NCBI GenBank assembly: GCA_016721195.1 | Contig: JADKIO010000008.1 | Coordinates: forward strand, 248,001-312,000 | Source: Candidatus Geothrix skivensis | Lineage (GTDB): Bacteria; Acidobacteriota; Holophagae; Holophagales; Holophagaceae | Direction: 5' to 3' | Length of the DNA stretch: 64,000 nucleotides | Shown here: positions 59,319 through 64,000 of the stretch, piece after piece | Layout: every line of letters begins with the position of its first letter | How positions within the stretch are numbered: the stretch's first letter is position 1 | Made by a program: the position numbers and the translations under genes | The notes under the pieces: model-generated | The model's input: only the letters and a program-made list of their open reading frames with translations | Database searches by the model: none | Told to the model about the DNA's origin: nothing

Positions 59319-59927
59319 CTAAAAAATGGTGCCCACGCCGCGCTCGCCCGCGTCCATCAGCATCTCGCGGATGGTCTGCTGGCTGGTGAGGCCCTTCTCC
59401 GCCTGGAGGGCATCCTGCCGGGCCAGGCTTTCGTAGAACCGCGCGATGTGGTCCTTGCGCATGGAGAGCGATTCCTTCTCGATCTGCTCCTGCAGCTTCA
59501 TGACGCCGTAGATGATGCTCTCGGGCCGGGGCGGGCAGCCCGGCACGTAGACATCCACCGGGATGATCCGGTCCACGCCCTGCAGGGTGGCATAGGTGCG
59601 GTACATGCCCCCCGAACTGGCGCAGACGCCCACGCTGATCACCCACTTGGGCTCGGCCATCTGGGCGTAGATGGTGCGGAGCACCGGGGCCATCTTGTTG
59701 GTGATGGTGCCCAGGATCAGCATCATGTCGCTCTGCCGGGGGCTGAAGCGCATGGCCTCGGCGCCGAAGCGGCTGAGGTCGTACTTCGACGACATCATGC
59801 TCATGAACTCGATGGCGCAGCAGGCCACGCCGAAGGGCATGGGCCACAGGCTGTTCTTGCGCCCCCAGTTGACCACCGCGTCCAGGCGGGTGGTCATTAC
59901 GGCATCGTTGATGTTCAGCTCCGCCAT
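59319..59927 (-). CDS. nuoB: NADH-quinone oxidoreductase subunit B
   Basis: The 202-residue subunit carrying the N2 [4Fe-4S] cluster next to the quinone site. Cysteine ligands lie in GVACCAIEFM, SVGVCASSGGM and VPGCPPRPE. A C-terminal extension of about 30 residues after the conserved core is present. One base separates it from the nuoA stop. Confidence 0.96.
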   Translation of the reverse strand: MAELNINDAVMTTRLDAVVNWGRKNSLWPMPFGVACCAIEFMSMMSSKYDLSRFGAEAMRFSPRQSDMMLILGTITNKMAPVLRTIYAQMAEPKWVISVGVCASSGGMYRTYATLQGVDRIIPVDVYVPGCPPRPESIIYGVMKLQEQIEKESLSMRKDHIARFYESLARQDALQAEKGLTSQQTIREMLMDAGERGVGTIF

Positions 59928-59928
59928 G

Positions 59929-60309
59929 TCAGCGCTCCCACTCGAAGGCGCCCTTGCCCCAGGCGTAGATGTAGCCCACCAGCAGGGTGGCCATGAAGCT
60001 CATCATGGCGGCGAAGGTCCAGAGGGCCTGCTTGTAGTTCGCGGCCCAGGGCAGGAGGAAGGCTGCTTCCACGTCGAACAGGATGAAGAGCATGGCCGTC
60101 AGGTAGAACTTCACGGAGTACTTGTGCCGGGCGCCGGTCTGGACCGGCGGCACGCCACACTCGTAGACCCGCAGCTTGGCTTCCTGGGGATTGTTGGGCT
60201 TCAGCAGGGGCAGCACCCAGCCGGACAACACCAGGATGGCGATCGCCGTCACGGCGGCGACCAGCAGGAGGATCAGGACCGACAGGAAGGGCGATGCGGG
60301 ATTGGCCAT
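59929..60309 (-). CDS. nuoA: NADH-quinone oxidoreductase subunit A
   Basis: A 126-residue membrane subunit with three helices. The conserved loop KLRVYECGVPPVQTGARHKYSVKFYL contains the quinone-site YECG motif, and FDVEAAFLLPW follows (parts cited). It is the first gene of the group, and its promoter presumably lies in the 146-bp divergent gap to the ACP gene. Confidence 0.95.
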   Translation of the reverse strand: MANPASPFLSVLILLLVAAVTAIAILVLSGWVLPLLKPNNPQEAKLRVYECGVPPVQTGARHKYSVKFYLTAMLFILFDVEAAFLLPWAANYKQALWTFAAMMSFMATLLVGYIYAWGKGAFEWER

Positions 60310-60412
60310 GGCGCTCTCGGGCGGAGGATTCCGCGAGGATCCAGCTTAGCGCCCTTTGATCGGCCGTTGGCCATGTCAAGATCACAGGACACCGGGGCCC
60401 GGGGCCCTGGGA

Positions 60413-60418
60413 TAGAAT
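60413..60418 (+). promoter_or_regulatory. Candidate -10 of the ACP operon
   Basis: TAGAAT, 37 bp before the ACP start, in the divergent nuoA/ACP gap. No good -35 is seen at normal spacing. The similar TTAGACT precedes the PseG-like gene, and TAGACT precedes the gamma-carbonic anhydrase gene. Confidence 0.3.
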
Positions 60419-60455
60419 CGATCGCACACCCTTCCACCCTTCTGCCGGGAAACCC

Positions 60456-60710
60456 ATGAGCGACCTCAAGCTGCGCGTCAAAGAGATGATCATCGAGCGT
60501 CTGAAGCTGGAGGGCATGACCCCGGAGCAGATCGACGACGAGGCCCCCATGTTCGGCGATGGCCTGGGGCTGGATTCCATCGACGCCCTGGAACTGGTGC
60601 TGGGCATCGAGCAGGTCTTCGGCGTGAAGATCGAGGACGAGGCCGCGGGCCTCAAGGCCTTCAAATCCGTGCAGGCCCTCACGGACTTCATCGCCGAGCA
60701 CGCGAAGTAG
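60456..60710 (+). CDS. Acyl carrier protein
   Basis: 84 residues. The phosphopantetheine serine lies in GLDSIDALELV, the DSxxxxE motif. It is acidic with four helices and carries fatty-acyl or polyketide intermediates. It differs from housekeeping AcpP sequences (DSLDTVE) in its motif, and it is adjacent to a dehydratase and ketosynthase, so a dedicated pathway carrier is likely. GGGAAACCC precedes ATG. It leads a run of five closely spaced genes. Confidence 0.93.
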   Translation: MSDLKLRVKEMIIERLKLEGMTPEQIDDEAPMFGDGLGLDSIDALELVLGIEQVFGVKIEDEAAGLKAFKSVQALTDFIAEHAK

Positions 60711-60723
60711 CCGAAGGCGACCG

Positions 60724-61131
60724 ATGACCGACATCCCGGCCCACCTGCCGCACCGCTACCCCTTCCTGCTGGTGGACCGGGTGCTGGAGCGGGTGCCGGG
60801 GGTCCGCGTCGTTGCGGAGAAGCTGGTCACCAACGGCGAGCCCTACCTCCAGGGCCACTTCGAAGGTCGTCCCCTGGTGCCCGGCGTGCTGCTGCTGGAG
60901 ATGCTGGCCCAGGCCGGGGGCTTCCTGGAGGCCGAGTCCCTGCATGGGGCCGCCATCTTCCTGGCCGGGGTCCAGGACGCCCGCTTCAGGGCCCCCGCCC
61001 TGCCCGGCGACCGGCTGCGGCTGGAGGTGACCGCTGAAGGCGCCTTCGCCGGCCTGATGAAGCTGAAGGGCGCCGTCAGCTGCGAAGGGCGGGAGCTCTG
61101 CACCGCCACCCTGCTGGTGAAGCGCCTATGA
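60724..61131 (+). CDS. 3-hydroxyacyl-ACP dehydratase (FabZ/FabA-like hotdog)
   Basis: 135 residues. HRYPFLLVDRVLE carries the FabZ signature, and GHFEGRPLVPGVLLLEMLAQ contains the catalytic His and Glu of FabZ. It dehydrates 3-hydroxyacyl-ACP to trans-2-enoyl-ACP. It is 13 bp after the ACP stop, and its last codons overlap the ketosynthase start (ATGA). Confidence 0.92.
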   Translation: MTDIPAHLPHRYPFLLVDRVLERVPGVRVVAEKLVTNGEPYLQGHFEGRPLVPGVLLLEMLAQAGGFLEAESLHGAAIFLAGVQDARFRAPALPGDRLRLEVTAEGAFAGLMKLKGAVSCEGRELCTATLLVKRL

Positions 61132-62318
61132 GCCGACCCTTTCGCCGCGTCGTCGTCACCGGCCTGGGCATGGTGTCCTCCCTGGCCCTGGACCGGGAGG
61201 GGACCTGGTCCGCCATGCTCGAAGGGAGGGATGGCCTGGGGCCCCTGACCCGCCTCCACCTGCCCCTGGAACCCGCCCAGGTGGCGGGCCAGGTGGCCAT
61301 GGATCCGGCCCGGCACCAGACCCTCTGCGAACGCATGGCCCTGCGGGCCCTGGAGGAGGCCCTGGATGGTCACCTGTTCCAAGGCGACCCGGACCGCGTG
61401 GGTGTCTTCCAGGGGGCGGGCACCAGCGGCCTCCCCGTGGCCGAAGCCTACCTGGAGGCGCGCCTGGCCGGAGAGCGGGGCCGGGCCGTGGAGCCCGCCT
61501 ACCAGAGCCCCAGCACGGTCACCGATGCCCTGGCCCGGCGCCTGGGTGCCCAGGGGCCCCGGGGCACCATCATGAACGCCTGCTCGTCGAGCCTGCTGGC
61601 CATCGGCCAGGCCTGGGAGCGGCTGGCGGCCGGGGAACTGGACCTGGCCGTGGCCGGCGGCGCCGAAAGCCTCTGCCGCACCACGTACGGCGGCTTCTCC
61701 TGCCTCAAGGCAGTGGACACCGAAAAATGCCGTCCCTTCAGCCGGAATCGGGCGGGCCTCAACCTGGGTGAAGGCGCCGTGCAGCTGGTGCTGGAGCCCC
61801 TGAACCGGGCGCTGGCCCGGGGCGCGGTGATCTACGCCGAGGTGCTGGGCTACGGCGCCAGCATGGACGCCCACCATCCCACGGCCCCCCATCCCGAGGG
61901 CGAGGGCGCCGCCCGGGCCCTGGCCATGGCCCTGCGCACGGGTCGCTGCGAAGCCTCCGATGTCGATCTCGTCTCCGCCCACGGCACCGCCACCCCCGCC
62001 AACGACGGCGCCGAGTGCCTGGCCATCCGCCGGGCCCTGGGCCCCGCCGCGGATGCGGTGTCGGTCACCAGCACCAAGAGCCAGTTCGGCCACACGCTGG
62101 GTGCCGCCGGGGCCTTCGGGGCTGCCGCCGCCATCCTGTCCCTGCGGGACCAGGTGGTGAGCCCCACCCTGCGGCTGGAGGAGCCCGATCCCGTGTGCGA
62201 TCTCGACTGCACGCCGAAGGAGGCGAGGGCCCGGCGGGTGCGGGTTGCCTTGGTGAATGCGTTTGCGTTTGGTGGCAACAACGTGTCGCTTTTGCTCCGA
62301 CGATGGGAGGGGCGATGA
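61128..62318 (+). CDS. Beta-ketoacyl-ACP synthase (FabF/type II PKS-like)
   Basis: 396 residues. The Cys-His-His triad is complete: NACSSSLLA (nucleophile Cys), AHGTATPAND and FGHTLGAAGA; TSTKSQFGH gives the lysine. The start VVVTGLGMVSSLA is the KAS II type. It elongates acyl-ACP by two carbons from malonyl-ACP. The ATG overlaps the dehydratase stop, and its own stop overlaps the next gene. Confidence 0.93.
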   Translation: MSRPFRRVVVTGLGMVSSLALDREGTWSAMLEGRDGLGPLTRLHLPLEPAQVAGQVAMDPARHQTLCERMALRALEEALDGHLFQGDPDRVGVFQGAGTSGLPVAEAYLEARLAGERGRAVEPAYQSPSTVTDALARRLGAQGPRGTIMNACSSSLLAIGQAWERLAAGELDLAVAGGAESLCRTTYGGFSCLKAVDTEKCRPFSRNRAGLNLGEGAVQLVLEPLNRALARGAVIYAEVLGYGASMDAHHPTAPHPEGEGAARALAMALRTGRCEASDVDLVSAHGTATPANDGAECLAIRRALGPAADAVSVTSTKSQFGHTLGAAGAFGAAAAILSLRDQVVSPTLRLEEPDPVCDLDCTPKEARARRVRVALVNAFAFGGNNVSLLLRRWEGR

Positions 62319-63397
62319 GCAGCTCGGATCTCGTCATCACGGGCCTGGGCCTGGTGCTGCCTTGCGGCGATGGCCTCGAGGCCGCCCGGGCCAGCCTGGC
62401 CTCGGTTGCCCCCTGCTTCGGGTCGCTGCCGGAGACCCTGGGCAAGGGCCTTGGCGCCGCCTGCACGGCCTTCGGCCCCGCGGGCATCATCCCCCCCATG
62501 CAGCTGCGGCGCCTGGACCGCCCCTCCCGCTTCGCCTGGGTGGCCGCCCACCAGGCCTTCCAGGATGCGGGACTCGATCCGAAGCCCATGGGCGAGCGCA
62601 TCGCCGTGGCCGTGGGCACCCTGACCGGCGGCAGCGAGGCCAGCGAGGCCTTCATGCGGCCCTACCTCCAGCGGGGCCCCGAGGGGGCCTCGCCGCTCGT
62701 CTTCCCCAACTGCGTGGCCAATGCCGCCAGCGGCCACCTGGCCCTGGCCTTCGGCCTCAAGGGCCCCAGCGTCACCTTCGTGGACCGGGAGAATGCCGCC
62801 TTCGTGGCCCTGGAGCAGGCCGCCCGCTGGCTGCGTGCGGGACTGGCGGAAGTGGCCCTGGTGCTGGGCACCGACGGCCTCTTCCCCCTGCTGCTGGACA
62901 TCTGCCGGGGCGCCCGGATGCTGGATCGCAGCGGCCACCCGGAATTCGGATCGGGCCGGGGCTTCCTGCCGGGAGAAGGCGCCCAGGCTTTCCTGCTGGA
63001 GACCCGGGGTCACGCGGAAGCTCGCGGCGCCAAGCCCAGAGCCACCCTGCGTGCCCTCGCCAGCCGCTCCTCCGCGGGCACCTCCGAATCGGAACGCTCG
63101 GTAGCCCTGTGCGCGGCCGCCTCGGACCTCGGCCCGGAGACCCCGCACCGCCGCATCGGCGGCGGCAACGGCCTCGCCCGCCTCGACGCCATGGAAGCCA
63201 ACCTGGCCGCTGCCCATCCGGGCTGGCCTGCGGCGCTCCATCCCAAGCTCCTCTGGGGCGAGTTCGGCGGCTCCGGCGCCCAGCTGCTGGCCGCGGCCCT
63301 GTTGGAACCTGCCGACCGCGCCCTGGTCACGGCTCCGGCCAGCAGCGGCGCCCAGTTCGCGGCGCTGCTGGAAGGCGTTAGGCTGGATCGGTCATGA
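62315..63397 (+). CDS. Ketosynthase-like protein lacking catalytic residues (chain-length-factor-like)
   Basis: 360 residues. It starts VITGLGLVLPCGDG and has FPNCVANAASGHLALAFGLKG as in ketosynthases. But the nucleophile site reads VTFVDRENAAF with no Cys. The HGT region is not evident, and the GHTLGAAG equivalent reads GEFGGSGAQL. Thus the triad is lost. In type II polyketide and aryl polyene systems a second, inactive KS pairs with the active one (chain-length factor), and a similar heterodimer with the preceding ATGA-coupled gene is inferred. Confidence 0.82.
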   Translation: MSSSDLVITGLGLVLPCGDGLEAARASLASVAPCFGSLPETLGKGLGAACTAFGPAGIIPPMQLRRLDRPSRFAWVAAHQAFQDAGLDPKPMGERIAVAVGTLTGGSEASEAFMRPYLQRGPEGASPLVFPNCVANAASGHLALAFGLKGPSVTFVDRENAAFVALEQAARWLRAGLAEVALVLGTDGLFPLLLDICRGARMLDRSGHPEFGSGRGFLPGEGAQAFLLETRGHAEARGAKPRATLRALASRSSAGTSESERSVALCAAASDLGPETPHRRIGGGNGLARLDAMEANLAAAHPGWPAALHPKLLWGEFGGSGAQLLAAALLEPADRALVTAPASSGAQFAALLEGVRLDRS

Positions 63398-63936
63398 GGG
63401 AACGCGATCAGATCAGCATCGGCAGCCAGTCCATCCTCTGGGTGGCAGGCGTGGGTGTGGGCCTGCTGACCCTGGCCTTCGTCCTGGGCGTGCAGGTGGG
63501 CAAGCAGAGCGCCGCCCTCCGGCGCCCCCTCGTGAAGGGGGTGGAAGAAGAGCTGAAGGAGCTCCCAGAGCCCCTGGCGGACCAGCTGAAGTTTTTCGAA
63601 GGCGAGGGCCCGGATCGGCTGGTGCCCACCACCAAGGTGGAGGCAGGGTCGCCCAAGGACGAGGTGAAGGCGCCCGCCAAGCCGGCCCCCAAGCCGCCGG
63701 AGAAGGTCCCTGCACCAGAGGCCTGGACCCAGCAGCTCATCGCCACCGCCGACGCCGCCGAAGCCAAGCGGGTGGCCGACAAGGCCAAGGCCGCGGGCTT
63801 CGCCACCACGACGGTGAAGGATAACGGCCAGCTGAAAGTGCGCCTGGCCAAATCCGCCGATCGAGCCGCCATGGACAAGACCGCCGAGAAGCTCAAGAAG
63901 GCCGGGTTCAAGCCCTTCGCGGTCAAGGTGGAGTAG
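63394..63936 (+). CDS. SPOR-domain membrane-anchored protein
   Basis: 180 residues. One helix (ILWVAGVGVGLLTLAFVLGV, residues about 14-33) anchors it. A Lys/Pro/Ala-rich periplasmic linker follows. The final 70 residues (ATADAAEAKRVADKAKAAGF, LKKAGFKPFAVKVE) form a SPOR repeat that binds denuded peptidoglycan at the septum. It begins inside the ketosynthase-like stop (ATGA) and is translationally coupled, though functionally unrelated at first sight. Confidence 0.85.
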   Translation: MRERDQISIGSQSILWVAGVGVGLLTLAFVLGVQVGKQSAALRRPLVKGVEEELKELPEPLADQLKFFEGEGPDRLVPTTKVEAGSPKDEVKAPAKPAPKPPEKVPAPEAWTQQLIATADAAEAKRVADKAKAAGFATTTVKDNGQLKVRLAKSADRAAMDKTAEKLKKAGFKPFAVKVE

Positions 63937-64000
63937 GGCCCGATTCAGCCCGGCGCACAACCATCGAATCTCCGGGTTCGACTGGATGGATTTGGCTTAG
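63937..64000. other. Window end, no gene recognised
   Basis: 64 bases following the SPOR gene. No start, terminator or RNA gene could be supported. Confidence 0.5.

Noticed and set aside
58666..59847. Long nuoC reading frame from 59847
   Set aside because: It covers nuoB on the same strand in another frame. The GTG at 59160 has a strong AGGAGG site and the normal NuoC length.

Overview
This is a high-GC (roughly two-thirds G+C by eye), densely packed bacterial chromosome segment with short intergenic gaps and many ATGA or TAATG stop/start overlaps. The gene content suggests an anaerobic, respiratory, metal-reducing heterotroph. It has multiheme c-type cytochromes with an outer-membrane barrel, complex I genes, a CRP-type and an Rrf2-type regulator beside moeA, and an ADP-forming acyl-CoA synthetase. 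The overall picture resembles Acidobacteriota of the Geothrix/Holophaga type. That placement is an inference from gene content and protein style, because the window holds no rRNA.

Layout. 1-3061 (minus): an extracellular electron transfer module (beta-barrel, two penta/hexaheme cytochromes, and the N-terminus of an OmcA/MtrC-like lipoprotein cut by the window edge). 3923-9339: acyl-CoA synthetase, YwiC-like membrane protein, Rrf2 regulator, MoeA and a CRP/FNR regulator with a palindromic operator in front of it. 9640-15148: EF-P, tRNA-Val(CAC), an aminotransferase, a YeiH-type membrane protein, a gamma-carbonic anhydrase, a membrane protein and a PseG-like protein. 15243-18517: rplM-rpsI, rpsB-tsf and pyrH; the last 70 bp of pyrH are duplicated downstream around a large hairpin. 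18689-29761: a CHASE hybrid kinase, an FAD oxidoreductase, an AttEFGH-like ABC/lipocalin operon, an SDR lacking its tyrosine, a REC-HDOD protein and a GDPD.

29774-34730 (minus) is a thrA-thrB-thrC operon. It is preceded by a threonine-rich leader peptide and an intrinsic terminator, which together form a textbook attenuator (one of the best finds here). 34750-49186 is mixed housekeeping: an ADP/ATP-translocase-like carrier, a Tat-exported NAD-dependent epimerase, a CBS protein, an acyl-CoA carboxyltransferase with its biotin carrier, a second hybrid kinase, argF, a cupin, a frameshifted CPBP protease, a phosphatase, a cytidylate-kinase-like protein and an EamA permease.

49190-60309 holds complex I genes split in two: nuoABCD (60309-57464) and nuoEF (51149-49190), both on the minus strand. 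The roughly 6.3 kb between them carries YceI, a frameshifted CDGSH protein, MarR, a ThrE exporter, a large secreted protein, and a decayed stretch with an OmpA-family pseudogene and a MarR remnant. 60456-63936 (plus) is a translationally coupled type II fatty acid/polyketide-like set (ACP, dehydratase, ketosynthase, catalytically dead ketosynthase-like protein) ending in a SPOR protein. No CRISPR array, prophage or insertion sequence was recognised. Two one-base frameshifts in G/C runs (CPBP and CDGSH genes) may be real or assembly errors.
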